A stretch of DNA of 64,000 nucleotides from Takashimella koratensis (GCA_003116875.1 BCKT01000003.1:499143-563142); one strand, 5' to 3'; positions 10,411 to 22,145 are shown, counted from the first letter of the stretch. Translations and numbers: made by a program. The notes: generated by a model not told the origin, from the letters alone.

Positions 10411-11631
10411 ATGATGCGATTGTGGTTCACCTCCACTTGGTTGTTTACTTTGACCTGCTTCTTCTCCTTGGCCCACGCCATGTCTGCTTGCAACTTTAGC
10501 GACGCGCTCTTGCTTTTCGTCAGTCTGCCAACTTCTCCCCATCATGGCTGGAACTGACGTTGACATGTCTTTCCAGGGTGACTCGCTCACCCAAGCATGG
10601 TCCGAGGGCTCGATCGCTCAACGCATGGCCGAGTTCTACCTCCGTCGCCTGGACATCGTCAACCGAGGTTACGGCGGTACGCTATCTCGATCAATTACTG
10701 ACGCCTGCTGACTGATCTTGTCCACCAGGCTACAACACGGAATGGTGAGCTGCTTTGCCCTCATGTAAGACATAACGAGTCTGATTTGAATCAAGGGGAA
10801 TCCCTGTTTTTGAACAAATGTTTGCGACCAAGGAAGCAAGGGAGAAGGGATGTGCCCAGGAGGTCAAGCTGATGACCATCTGGTTTGGTAAGCACTCAGC
10901 ACAGAGTGACCCGGTGTCTGCGCTGACGTTGATCAGGTGCGAATGACGCTTGCCTCCCTGGCTCAAAGCAATATGTTCCTCTGGAGCGCTTCAAGGCCAA
11001 TCTCGTAGACATCATCTCGCTTGTCCGCTGGCCGTCATCCAAGCACTATTCACCAGATACCAAACTCGTCTTGATCACCCCACCACCTATTATTGAGGCT
11101 GCTCGACTCAATTCGATGATCCAGACGTGGAAGTCATTTGGATCCAAAGGCCAACCACCTTTAGTCGACAGGGATGCCCAAAACACGAAGAAGTACGCTC
11201 AGGCTGTGATGGAAGTTGCAGCAGAGGAAAGAGTCCCATGTGTGAATCTCTGGACGGCCATTGTGCAAGCAGCCGGTGGAGAAGGAGATGAGCAGCTGGC
11301 GCCGTACTTCTAGTAGGTGTTGGGAAAAAAATGGAGAAGGATCCGTACTGACCTGCCGGCGCAGTGATGGTCTGCACTTGACGTCTGCGGGCTACAAAGT
11401 TCTTTTCGATGAACTCACCAAGCTCATTCTTGTCACTTGGCCCGAGCTCAACCCGGAGACGATGAGAATGGGCATGCCCCAGTAAGTGTTTGAATCCTTG
11501 CTTTGATGTTCAGTGTCCAAGCTCATAATCGATCACCAAGTCACGGTGACATCGATGCCGAGAACCCCAGGCTTGCGATTGAAAAGAATAAGAAGACGGC
11601 GGCAGGCTCCCACGCCAAGGATGAGCTATGA
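10411..11631 (+). CDS. Iah1-like SGNH esterase, predicted ER-lumenal (signal peptide plus KDEL)
   Basis: An SGNH/GDSL hydrolase related to yeast isoamyl-acetate esterase Iah1. Exon 1 (10411-10518) encodes MMRLWFTSTWLFTLTCFFSL followed by AHA, a typical signal peptide with an A-x-A cleavage site. Later exons give the catalytic blocks: GDSLTQ (Ser), RGYGGYNTEW (Gly block), WFGANDACLP (Asn) and YDGLHLTSAGY (Asp-His). Near 11480 an unspliced frame would stop after MGMPQ, but a 59-nt GT-AG intron (11482-11540) in the right phase extends the protein by HHGDIDAENPRLAIEKNK and more, ending AKDEL then TGA 11629-11631. KDEL is the ER-retrieval signal. A second in-frame ATG at 10480 would give a cytosolic form, the usual Iah1 start. 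Substrate unknown. Confidence 0.8.
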
Positions 11632-12168
11632 GTTGCTGCATGCTATCGTTCACGATACTGTCCGTTACGAGCAACGGGTCAGGCAGATAATGAGCCACGA
11701 TTTTGGAATTGTATAGACTGCGATGAATAAAACCGGCGACTCAGATGCAGATGCTGCAATACGAGTTGAAACGCGAGATCCGGCGGGGTTGACGTCCCGG
11801 TGACGCTGCGACGCTGGGACATGCGTGGTTGGTAGTTGTGGAGGGTGGAGACTGGGCGGTTTTCCAGCTGCGCGTCTGGGTCGGGTCTGCCCCGAAGCTA
11901 CAGTACTTTATTATCCCTTGGACCTTGACCATACTTGACGGACCCCTGACGACGTGCAACATTTCGGTTCAGTCATCATTCACCTCTTCTCCCTTCTTCT
12001 CTCATTCAACTTCACTCTCCCAACTGCAGCATCGTCCTCAGATACCTCTCAGATACCCAGTAGCGACGACCTGGCAGATAACGCGGCGAGAGCGATACAT
12101 TGCGTTGCATTGCCCCGCATCGCACTGTCTCGCTTCGCTTCCAGTTCCAGCGGCGGGCTCGATCAACC
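11632..12168. other. Intergenic region before the LIM gene
   Basis: The 537 bp comprise the esterase 3' region and the promoter/leader of the LIM-domain gene. The last 200 bp are rich in pyrimidines and 'gcattgc/gcatcgc' motifs. I see no gene, tRNA or repeat of note. Confidence 0.4.
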
Positions 12169-14464
12169 ATGTCTTATCCATACCAGCCCTACGGTTCGTC
12201 ATCCCCACCTCGTTTTCCCTTCCCACCTCCCTCTGACCTTTGCTGACCAGCTATCCAGGTATACCGCCGCAATCGCAATCACCTCACCCACCTCCACCGT
12301 CATCTGCCGTTGCGCCAGGACCAGCTCCATCCTCTCTTCCCTACACTCCTTATCCTCCTCCCAATGGCTTACTCAGCGGCCACCCTTCCAACCCGCTTCC
12401 CCCCTCTCAACAATGGCCACCTGCAATGATGAGCCATACTGGCATGCCGATCCTGTCACACGACGGGACGTACGGTCTTCCACAGCATCCACCTTACGGA
12501 ACAGCACCGGCGGGTCAAAATCAACCTTCCCAGCCCTACCCTACGACCAACGCCGCATCACAAATGTCCGCGCCGCCGCCCCCCTCTTTCCCAGCACATC
12601 CTAGCATGTCAGATCAATCACGTCCCTCCTTCGAGGCTATCCCAGCTCCCGCGCGTAAAGCCGACTACGCGCCGCCAGTCTTCAAAACCTTTCAGGAACG
12701 CAGGCGAGAGAAGCAAGCTTCATTGTACACAAACGCCCCAGCAGCGCCAGCGCCCTCTGATGTTGTGCCGAGGTCTCAAACGACCGCAGATCCTCGCCAT
12801 GGTACTCCACTCACACCCGCCCCGGCGGCGATCGCTCTGATGGGATCTGCGTCAACATCTGGCGCCCCGCCAGCTCCTCCCCCGCGCTCACGGAGTCCAT
12901 CGATTCCACCAGTGCTCCCCCCTTCTTCCCCTTCCATTCGAACATCGACACAGCCTCCTCCATCCGCCAGTGCTCCTTCTCCCGTTGCTTCTCGATCTGC
13001 ACGCCCGCTCCCTCGGCCTCAAACTCCAGGCAGCCCCGCTATCCCGAACTCTGGGACGCGATCACCTCTGCCTCAGTCACCCATTCAAGCGACACTGGAG
13101 CGGTCCGATACAATCTCGTCGGTGAAATCTCTCGATCGTTCCGGATTCACCTCCACGCGACCTCTTCCCAAACCGCCGGTCGGAGTGAACAGCTCGCGCA
13201 GTCTTGATCGTGGCGTACCCTCCGGCGGGATGTTTGACGCTCGCAATCGTCGAAAGCAGCCGTCGGTCGTGAACGAAGAGCCGGAAGAAGATGCGATTGG
13301 CGAGAGCATTGCTCAACTCTCGATTTCGGCGAGGTCAAGCCCCGTCCCGACGATTCAAACGCCCAATTCTCCCAAAACATCTCAACCGCTGGTAAAGGTC
13401 ACCAACGACGCCAAAGCGCCTGCCAAGTTCACCCCTTTGCCTGTCATCAACGTGCCCGATTCGGATTCCTCGGCGACCAACAGCGACGACGAAACTGGAA
13501 CCCAAGGACAAACTCCCAAAGCGAAAAGCCCCAGTATTCGCCAGCCGCCTTCGCCTGGAATCGTACTCAGCGGCCTCCCAATGATCGAAGTCTCGTCCTC
13601 TGACGCCGCGGATGAGAGCACGAACGGGCCGATCTCCATCCAAATACCTTCCTTCTCTTTTGGAGATGTATCTGAACCGCCAGCTCGATCGAAAACCGTG
13701 ACTCGGGGTGTCGGTCTGGGCTCGGACAAGCCAGTACGTATCGATGCGGACTCGGCCATCATTTGCGCTGGGTGCGACCAACCGATCATTGGACGAATCG
13801 TAAACGCGATGAAGCGGCGCTGGCATCCGCATTGCTTTGGGTGTGCAGAGTGTGGAGAGTTGCTCGAGCATGTCAGTAGTTATGAGCACAACGGCAAGGC
13901 GTATTGTCATCTAGATTATCACGATGTAAGTCAAAGTCAATCACCACGGATTATCTAACACTCCCCAGCGCTTTGCGCATCGATGCCATCATTGCCAAAC
14001 ACCCATCGTCGACCCACGATTTGTCACGCTGGATGATCCAGTCCTCGGACAACGATTTTATCACGAGTTACACTTTTTCTGCTCAGAGTGTGGCGATCCA
14101 TTCCTCGATCCATCTCGTTCCTCTGCGCCTGGTACCGAGCAGCTTCGAGAGACGGATGAAGAGGTGGTTGAGACAAGCGCATTCGTCATTCACAAAGGTC
14201 ACCCATACTGCGAAAGGTGTCACATCCGGCTGCATAAGCCAAAGTGTAAAGCCTGTAACAAGCCCATCCCTGACGTTGCCATCAACGCTTTGGGAGCTAA
14301 ATGGCATGCCGAGTGCTTTGTGTGCAACGTATGTCTCCACTGTTTTCTTAAGCTGACTGGTCGCCATTCAGAATTGCACACTACCGTTTGCCAACAGCCT
14401 TTTCTTCCCCAAGGACGGCAAAGCGTACTGCACATCTTGCTACGACGATGTGATCGCAGCGTGA
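12169..14464 (+). CDS. Three-LIM-domain protein, fungal paxillin-like (Pxl1 type)
   Basis: A likely cytoskeletal scaffold at sites of polarised growth or septation. Exon 1 encodes MSYPYQPYG (ATG 12169) and is spliced at a GTTCGT donor to IPPQSQSPHPPP. The first about 400 residues are Pro/Ser-rich and disordered, with many PxxP motifs that could bind SH3 domains. The C-terminus holds three LIM zinc domains. The first runs CAGCDQPIIGRIVNAMKRRW, HPHCFGCAECGELL, AYCHLDYHD. The second is CHHCQTPIVDPRFV ... FFCSECGDPFLD ... YCERCHIRLH. The third is CKACNKPIPDVAINALGAKW, HAECFVCN, NCTLPF and AYCTSCYDDVIAA, with TGA at 14462-14464. Introns split the protein near 13926, 14330 and after exon 1. LIM order and the Pro-rich tail resemble Pxl1/paxillin; other fungal LIM scaffolds are possible. 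Confidence 0.82.
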
Positions 14465-14669
14465 ATAGTGTCTTCCGGGTTGCATACATGAGACTATTGT
14501 AGCTTTGCATTGTAGCTGTGTATACCTGCATATATGAACATTTATCTACTCTTGGGCATCTGCCGTTTCTATGTGGGATACAGTCACTTCATTTTGTCGT
14601 TCTCGTATGGACAGACAGAACCAGTCTGTCCAGCAAACCATCGCAAAAACAACGAATTGCGACATACCA

Positions 14670-16574
14670 CTATGAAACATAGGGCTCGTCCTGGAACCAC
14701 ACCGTAGGGTCGACGAGAACCAAATCCCCCCCATCAACACTCCCAGGGGGACACGCAGGTTTGGGCGTGTTTCCTGTCCAGATGCCGTTGCAGCCAGGCA
14801 AATATGGGATGGGGATCACTTCACCAACCGTTTCGTTGACGATCTGTGTCTGCAACTGGCAATTGTAGGACGTCTCCGCGTCAATTGTTTTGAGGGCTAC
14901 GGGACAGTTTTCAGGTTGGGTAGCTAGATATAATCTCAGTTAGCTGAATCTTTCTCGAGCAAATCATTCAAACACCCACCCAAAGGATATTCAGAAGTCG
15001 CGTTCATGTAGCGACATCCATCGACGATCGCTTGAAGTGTGTCTCCTGGTAGTCAGGATCTGTTCCAACATACAACCCCGCTTACCCTTCCATCCATTCA
15101 TGAAATCACCGTGGATTCCCAAGCCACTCGTATCGCCATTGCTGAGAACCCAAGTGATGTTGTTCGCTCCGTTGAATGGATAGTTGTATGTGGCAAAGAT
15201 TGTCTCAAATTGAATCGCGGGCATCTTTCGTGAAAACGACGTAGGACAGATATAACCATCGAACGAATCTGAAGGGTAGGCTGTTGTCGTCAGTTCGTGA
15301 GACATTATGTAACGATCGACTTACCAACATGACCGGTGTAGTTTCCGTCTTGGGCATAGACTCCATCCCAACAGCTTGGGCTTCGCCACAAATCAGCAAA
15401 TCAATCTTGAATGAGGCTGCCACCGTGACCCACAAGTAGATGGTTTGAACCAAACCTCCAGCGCAAGGAACCGTGGGGAAAGCGGAAGTGTGTAAGTCGT
15501 CGCTCCCGTCGCCACCCCGGTAGCATCGATAGAATACGGCTTGTTGAGTCCTTGTGGCGTCAGCGACACATCCTGCCACCGGGAAACTCACGGGTCCGAG
15601 GCATTCAATACACGGCGATACGGGTTCCCGGCGACCTGAAATTGGGTCAATCACCTGTTCGGACTGTTCCTGCAAGAAGGACTTTGTTCTCCACTCACAA
15701 TATTGAAGTTGTCGGGGAAGGGGTAAATTGGAACACCTGTCGGTGCCTTGAAGAAATAGTAAAGGGAGGTGGAATAGTGCTCAATCGCCACGAGGGAGCC
15801 ATTGGGGAAGCGATAGTAAAGCTGAGGAATCCAGTAGGCAGACTTGTCATCCTGAACGTACGCCGTGGTACATTTGGCGAGCTCCTGGATCTGCGTGGCC
15901 GAGGTAAGATTCGGGGTGAAGTAAGACGAACCATGGATCCGGTGAAGGTGAGATCCTATAGCGTTTGGATCAACTATGGGATCGAGCCGCGTGACCGCGA
16001 TAGACCTGTTCACAGTCATCACAAAGTGATCGGTCGACCTGTTCCCAAACTGGGCGATGTCCCCGGGCTTGCCGATGTCGACACCCCCGTCCGCAACGGA
16101 CAAAGGATTACCCCCGTTGTAATCATTGTGATCGTTGGACCTAGATTTGGGAATCACCGACGCACAAACCGTTATCACGATAATGATGAGGGCGGCGATG
16201 AAGGCGACAACGGAACCCCAACACCAAAGGCGCCGTTTCCTCGTATACAGGACCCTGCTTGAAAAGGACGGTCGAACGGACGAGAATCCCCCCTTCTCGC
16301 TGGAAAGGAGCCCGGCGTTTGGTCTCCCTGCTGGTCGGATTTGAGCTGGTCCTCGGTTGGTATAAGGCCGAGGAGGGAGAGGAGGAGGTGGACGAGGAGG
16401 CAAAGGCGGAGGAGCGAGCCCGGAGCTTGGACGAAACGAGGGGATTGAATTGACGACGGCCCGTGGAGGAATGTGCGGCGGAGACTGGGATGGCGACGCA
16501 TGTGGACCAGGGGCTGTCAATTGATCGAAAGAATGTCGCAAAGGTTGCCGTACGGCGTCGTCGTCACCGTCCAT
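14670..16574 (-). CDS. DUF1996 single-pass membrane protein
   Basis: A cell-surface or secretory-pathway protein of unknown biochemical role. It starts MDGDDDAVRQPL at 16574. A Pro-rich cytosolic segment (LAPPPLPPRPPPPLPPRPY) and a basic patch (YTRKRRLW) precede one membrane span (VVAFIAALIIIVITVCASVI). The extracytosolic part has the DUF1996 signature FVMTVNRSIAVTRLDPIVDP, then GSHLHRIHGSSYF, and later VAGNPYRR, TQQAVFYRCYRG, and FNGANNITWVLSNGDTSGLG with IHGDFMNGW, followed by a Cys-containing C-terminal part ending FQDEPYVS (stop 14670-14672). Most fungal DUF1996 proteins have a signal peptide, often with WSC domains; here a type II anchor replaces it. Several short introns interrupt the 3' half. 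Divergent from the DUF3455 gene. Confidence 0.8.
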
Positions 16575-17748
16575 GGCGACTGACCGAGAAATAGGGAGAA
16601 CGGTTGATCAACCGGGGTGGACGGAGATAGGAGAGGAGATGTGCGAGGAATGAATGCACTTGATAGAGTGAGATAGGTGGTGGAGATGAGGTCGATGATG
16701 AAGGGGGAGAGCGAGGTGGTGGGTGAGGAGGTCAAGTTGAGTGAAGAATGGAGGCGGTGAGGCGATGAAGCGACAATGGGCAATAATAACAGTAGAGCCT
16801 ACTTTGAGACGCGCCAAAGGGGCACCCAAGGACCGTGTCGGAGCCGCCAGGGGAGCCAAGAAGTCGACGTCGTTTGGCATCTCTGGGTACCCGTTGAGGG
16901 TCCCCAGTGCCCGCGGGCTTTGTTAAGCTTTGGGACTGGTCATCGGTCAGCTGGGACCCGTCTTCTAGCGTAGAGGAGCAGAACTTTGATCTGGCTAGGT
17001 TCAGAACGAGATGTTTTCAAAACCAAGTGATCCATATCCCGTTGGTTCCTGCAATCTGGCTTCTCAAGCGACTGCATCTTGCGCATCCCATGGATGGACC
17101 TGAGCATTGACCATCATCAGGTCATGCATACTATACTGTCACTCGTGCGCACCGCAATATTTGTGGTTGTCAAGGCGGACCAGCACAGGTTTACCAGTTT
17201 CGGGTTTCACACTGTTTGATGTGTGGCACACCAGGGCGCCGCAGTGGCGCCGAGCATCAATCATTCCCAACCTCCCGTCTTTCGACCCCGTCTTGCCTCC
17301 CCTGTCCCTCCATCCCTTCCCCCTTGCTCTTCAGGACAGGGATAAGCCCGACCTGGCACTGGACCTGCTCGTCCGATGTTGAGTCTACCTCCTTCGCCGA
17401 TGCCCGCTTCACCGCCGCTTTGTTTACTCGCCGTGTCCTTTGCAGGCTTCCCTTGGCAATCTCAATCTTCACTGACCTCGTGGAAAGCAAACGGGATGGC
17501 TTTCGTGCCTCATCGTAAGGGATGCCCTACGGGGACATTGCACGAAACAACGGGATCATTGACTCCCCTTTGTTAACAGCGGGCCGAACGCGGAAGAACG
17601 GTTCACCGACACCCCGGTTGAAGCTGCCACTCCCCATCATTTCAATGCGCACATATATATATGACATCAACTGATCAAGTCTTCGTTCTTTCCCCACCTC
17701 GTTCTCTCCCTCTTCGCTTCATCTTCCTCAATCATTTTGACCTTCACC
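16575..17748. promoter_or_regulatory. Divergent DUF1996/DUF3455 intergenic region with TATA element
   Basis: At 1.17 kb this is the longest spacer outside the YOR1 upstream block. A TATATATAT element at 17653-17661 lies about 90 bp before the DUF3455 ATG, followed by a pyrimidine-rich leader. The DUF1996-proximal 200 bp are rich in 'gagatgaggt/gaggaggtg' purine motifs. Short open frames here have no recognisable domain and I do not call them genes. Confidence 0.5.
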
Positions 17749-18602
17749 ATGTTCGGTGTCCTCGCTCTCTTAATCAGTCTCCTCCACTTCTCCTCGGCAT
17801 CACCACTAGTGGGAAGAAGCGCATTTTCCGCCGAATCGTTCGAAGCGCTCTGTGCCTCGCCTACATGCGCAGTGTCATCTCTCACCGTACCTCTTCCCTC
17901 CAACCAGACCGCCTTGACTGTTCCACCTGGACAGAAAGTGACTGCTGTTTCTGTGGGACGTGGTGTGCAAAACTACACTTGCACTGCAGGGTCTTGGGTG
18001 ACTGCTGGAGCTCTCGCCAAGTGAGTCGAGCGGCTGTTGGTCGAAATTATTGCTGACAAAGTGTTCCAGCCTTTATGACGCGTCCTGCTTGGTGGAAGTC
18101 GCTCAAGCTTTGCTCCCGAACCAAAATGTTTACTCTCTTCTCCCTCAAATCGCTTTCGAAGTATTGAACTACCCCGACAGCTACAACATTCCCGTCAAGT
18201 ACCACCACCAGTTCATGTAAGTCTCCGAAACGATGGTGGAGTCGTCCTCTGACGCGCGATAGCACTACTCCAGGCTCAACCACCGCCGGTGCAATTTCCC
18301 CTGAATTCATCTCCGTCGCCAACGCGACCAACAAAGTCGTTGCGAACAAGAACGGAACGCTCAACGACCCTAGCGACCCCAATGTCAATGTTGCATGGCT
18401 AGAGCTCACGGCTATCGCCGGTCAAGGCTCGCTGGCCAAAACCGTCTTCAGAACTAACACTGTCAACGGGCAGCCTCCAACCTCTGTAAGTTCCTTCTGC
18501 TTGCTCCAAGATGCCTATGAAGACCTGACATGCATTTAGTGTTCGACTGCAGGGACGACTTTGAGCGTGGAGTACGCCGCCATGTACTTCTTCTTGTCTT
18601 GA
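17749..18602 (+). CDS. Secreted DUF3455 protein
   Basis: A small secreted fungal protein of unknown function. ATG 17749 starts a clear signal peptide (MFGVLALLISLLHFSSASPL). The family pattern follows: VPPGQKVTAVSVGRGVQNYT with CTAGSWVTAGALA, LYDASCLVEV, then VAWLELTAIAGQGSLAKTVF, RTNTVNGQPPTS and CSTAGTTLSVEYAAMYFF near the C-terminus (TGA 18600-18602). Three short introns (about 18020-18069, 18217-18261 and 18487-18539) were placed by frame. There are several N-glycosylation sequons (NQT, NYT, NAT, NGT). Homologues are sometimes labelled malate dehydrogenase in databases, but no dehydrogenase motif is visible. A TATA element about 90 bp upstream suggests regulated expression. Confidence 0.8.
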
Positions 18603-18684
18603 TCGTGAAAGTGATTGAATGATGGTTGCAGCCTACTGCCGTGAAGTTCGTAATATGTTTGGAAATTAATGCTACACGAACAAT

Positions 18685-20151
18685 CTAGTCATTCTCTCCG
18701 TCCAACAGATCCCAGTCTTCGATCGAGTTATCCACGGGCCGTTCGGTTGGCTTGCTGCAACCCCACCGCTTCTCCTCAGACTGAAGTACAGCTGCTACAA
18801 CCTCCGAGACGTTCAAACTAAACCCTAGGTGGCGAAGGCTCCCTGTTGAAAGGCCTGGCTCGTGCGTCTTGTTACCTAGCATGGGTGAATCGGTGAGGGC
18901 GGAGATGAGTTGAAGAACGGATGTCGCCGACACCATGACCGTGGGTTGAGGTTGAGTGTTGAATAATTTGCTTGCCGTTATTTGATTGGTTTCATCCTCG
19001 TTGTCGTCCGAGGGCATGTCGTCGTCGCCGATGTTGATTCCAATCCCTGGAACGCCCTGCGTCCAAGCCAGGTAGGCTACTGAATGAGCCAGAAGAGCGA
19101 AAGAAGTCAAGGTCTGGCGATGCTTGTCGTTGGATCTTGCGATAGCGGAAGCAACGGCTGTTGGTAGCGATGTCGGCGATGCGCCCTTCATCTTGTTGGA
19201 CAGGGAGGCCGTGCTGGACATCCACAGAACGTTCTTTTCTCTCCATTTGGTCGTGCCGACGAAGGGGACATTGGGTCTGATGACCGGACGTCCAACATGG
19301 GGTAACTCGGTAGGCGCCGAAGGCGCGCAGTGGAAGGGAAGAGCGATGGACAAGTACTCAGTGATAAGCGATAAGAGGTGAATGGTGTGTATCAACGCAG
19401 CATTGATGTTGGTTGACGAGTGAACTTGGATCAGCAATCAATCGTAACTCCCGACCTACGGCGAAATGTATCGGGACTTGGTAGGGCGAAACCTGCGATC
19501 TCCCACTCCCGTCTCTGTCGAACCCCAAATACCTCAACGACTTCTCGAACAAGAACGCGCCTCGCATGTGTCAGACGTTTCGATACATCCTTCTGCTGCT
19601 TCTTGACCTCGTCGATTTGTGCTTCAATACCGACGCGCATCCGAGAGTGGGACACGAGGGTAATCCGCTCCTTTCTTTGTTGCAAATTACGAGAAGGCTT
19701 GTTCGTTCGATCTGAATCGTCAGCGTAGGGCACGTTCATCGTTACAATAACACTTACACAATTGAATGTCCTTCTCGACAAGAGCTATCTTAACTTGCAG
19801 ATTGCTGCATCTCTTTTCGGCAGCGGCCACTTGGGCTCGGATTATACGCCAATTGTTGATCCCGCCGGCAGGTCGATTATGGTTTGGAGGTAGGTCTAGT
19901 TGCTTGGCGGCTTTGGCGGATGAAGATGCGAGCTGGGAACTGATGCCACGAGCGAGGGTATGATGGGTGGCGATGCTGTGTATGATGAGCCATGTGAGTT
20001 GATAGTGTACGATGGATCGAGGTGGATGGATAGGAGGCCAGAGGATGACTCACCCTTCTTGGAGACACTTTGAGCAGTACTGCTTAGACTGCGGGAGCTG
20101 GCAGCAAGGGCATCGCAGCGGGGGCAGGGTCTGAGCCTGAGCGGCTGACAT
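18685..20151 (-). CDS. ATG14: Atg14/UVRAG-family subunit of the PI3-kinase complex, Atg14-like
   Basis: The autophagy-specific subunit of the Vps34 phosphatidylinositol 3-kinase complex. It starts MSAAQAQTLPPL at 20151, directly followed by a zinc-knuckle-like cysteine cluster (RCPCCQLPQSKQYCSKC), which is an Atg14 rather than a Vps38 feature. A coiled-coil segment comes next (RAQVAAAEKRCSNLQVKIAL, then EAQIDEVKKQQKDVSKRLTH) and the family region VVEVFGVRQRREWEIAGFAL with LPSP. The exon at 19437 and below encodes NINAALIHTIHLLSLITEYL followed by SIALPF, the conserved Atg14/UVRAG motif. The C-terminus is acidic and ends DGEND (stop 18685-18687). Vps38/UVRAG is the alternative. Divergent from SHO1. 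Confidence 0.78.
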
Positions 20152-20555
20152 GCTGCATCGCTGGGGTCGGAGGAGGAGGAGGAGGAGGAGGGAGGGGAGG
20201 AAGTGGAAGAGGAGGAAGAGATGAGAAGAGGATGGAGGTGAACCGGTAGCCGAGAAGAGGGCTTACGTAAGAAAACCCATATATTGCCTCCGGTGGTCTC
20301 CCTAATCGCGAGCCGACCCTGGATTAGAACTGCTGACGGTTTGTAATGACCATTGTAAGCAATTGTAACCTAATATAAACATACGTACGCCTGCTTGCCT
20401 CCTTTTACCCTGACCGTTTCCACGCTAATCGATGCAGTGCCAGTAAAAACATCAACACCAACACTAACATCACCACCAACATTCATCCATCCCCTTCCCC
20501 AACCCTTCTCACCGCCCACCCCTTCCCACGCCCAAGCAACCCCCTCAGCTTCACC
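20152..20555. promoter_or_regulatory. Divergent ATG14/SHO1 promoter with GGA repeat
   Basis: The 404-bp spacer holds an imperfect (GGA)n tract at about 20170-20212 next to ATG14 and a Pro/pyrimidine-rich leader (accaacactaacatcaccacc) before SHO1. The purine tract reads as G-rich on the plus strand and could form non-B DNA. No TATA box is clear. Confidence 0.45.
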
Positions 20556-21830
20556 ATGTTCGACAACGGCTTCGACGCCGGCTTCGTCGTACGCCACCCC
20601 GTCTTCCTCGCTACCTACATCATCGGTGCACCAGCTTGGATCATCGCCTTCGCCGCTCAATGCGCCGCGGAATCAAAGTACAGTGCGTCTCGTCTGAATC
20701 CCTCTGAATCACCCTTGCCTCCTGTCACCACCTTTGCTTGCTTCACCTGTCGTCACTCATCCAACTAACTCACTTGTCATCCTCCAGCTTCAGGTACTCG
20801 TGCACCTGTCTGCGGTACCCTCTGGTTTGCAATCTGGATTCAACTGTCAGTAAACATCCAACTCACTCATACCTCGCTTGCTTGTTCTAATGTACTAATC
20901 TATCGGGAACAGTGCTGTCACCATCCATCTCTTGTAAGCTATTTATCCTTTTCCACATACATTTCCTCTGGCTGTGGCTATCCTCAATCCCATATTGACC
21001 TATCCAGCCTCGCCTGCGCAACCGACGGCCTTGCTGTTCACCGATTCCAACTGGCCATCGTCACCGCGGTCGCTCTCGTCTTCTCGGTCTTTGGCGTCGA
21101 GTTCATCTTTGACACACAAGGGACACTCATCGCTGTCGGTGTCGGATGGCTTTTGATCTGCATGGTTGACGTGAGTTTAACAGAAAGGACATATCCTAGA
21201 ACAATATCAGCTAACCTCATCAGCTGGTCTGGCTTCTCTATCTCACGTCTGAGGAAGAAACCCTGTTCTACCGCATCTTCACTGCTGGAGGCACTGGTGG
21301 TCTCTCAGGCTATGGTGGTCGTCGACCAAACAGTGGTGGCCGTGCAGGGCACGTGGAGGCGGCATATGGCTCGGCTGGTGCTGGTTCCCGCAACGGCATG
21401 TCAAGGGGTATCTCTTCGCAAGACATGACCGGTGGTGGCGGCTACCCAATGGGAGGATATTCGTCGGCACCGATTGACACTACTCCTCAAAAGACGGTCA
21501 ACGCTGCTACCCCTCGAGAGAATTTTGGCAGTCCAACTGCGGTTGAGGAGACTTACAAACATCGAGCTCGGTAGGTCACTCATCTCTCTTTTGCATCATG
21601 TCACTGACATCATCAGGGCAAACTACGCATACTCTGCATCTCCTGATGACCCCAACGAGGTTTCATTCGCCAAGGGTGACATTCTGGAGGTTATGGACAC
21701 CAGCGGCAAATGGTTCCAGGTCCGCACACCAACCGGCCAAGTCGGAGTGAGTCTATGCGTGTCGCAGATCATGCATGAGCTGACGGAGAATAATAAGATC
21801 GCGCCGTCCAACTACCTGACCTTGGTATAG
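20556..21830 (+). CDS. SHO1: Sho1 osmosensor, four-TM protein with C-terminal SH3 domain
   Basis: Plasma-membrane osmosensor scaffold feeding the HOG MAP kinase pathway. ATG 20556 gives [20 protein letters not shown]. Four membrane segments follow: [16 protein letters not shown], the segment in [37 protein letters not shown] and [21 protein letters not shown] Gly/Ser-rich cytosolic linker leads to an SH3 domain beginning [20 protein letters not shown] (ALYPY-like motif), then [23 protein letters not shown] and [10 protein letters not shown], the Pro-Ser-Asn-Tyr end typical of SH3 folds. The last intron (21747-21797) is only 51 nt, stop-free and divisible by three, so retention would insert 17 residues just before PSNY. 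The whole matches fungal Sho1 in order and size. Confidence 0.95.
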
Positions 21831-22145
21831 ACGAGTGTCACTTTGTCGAATGTGCGAGGCGGCACAGCTGTGTACAATCTAATTGTGACAACGATATCCT
21901 CGCCTTCATCACTAGCTCTCTCACTCACTCTTCACTCCACCTATCCTCATATCTGTCTCGAAGGCCCGCAAACTCGACCGCCCCATCCCAATCATGACGA
22001 ACTTGATAACGCAGATGACGGAACTCAGCGATTAATGAATGCATTTACTGCTCATTTTGCCTGGCTGTGCTACCTATAAAATATGTACATGCAAAAAAGT
22101 GCTAAAAGATCTACAAGTCCTGCAAGATGCCTGATCTACTCTAAC
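21831..22145. other. Convergent 3' region between SHO1 and COG8
   Basis: The 315 bp between the two stop codons holds both 3' UTRs; AT-richer segments lie near 22070-22100 ('acctataaaatatgtacatgcaaaaa'). Nothing else is seen. Confidence 0.5.

Noticed and set aside
13335..13910. 191-codon minus-strand open frame inside the LIM gene
   Set aside because: Antisense of a disordered coding region; Arg-rich composition typical of shadows.
15552..16262. 236-codon plus-strand open frame
   Set aside because: Antisense to the conserved DUF1996 coding exon; no domain pattern of its own.
16575..17748. tRNA or small gene in the long spacer
   Set aside because: No A-box/B-box pair or cloverleaf found by eye; a tRNAscan run would settle this.
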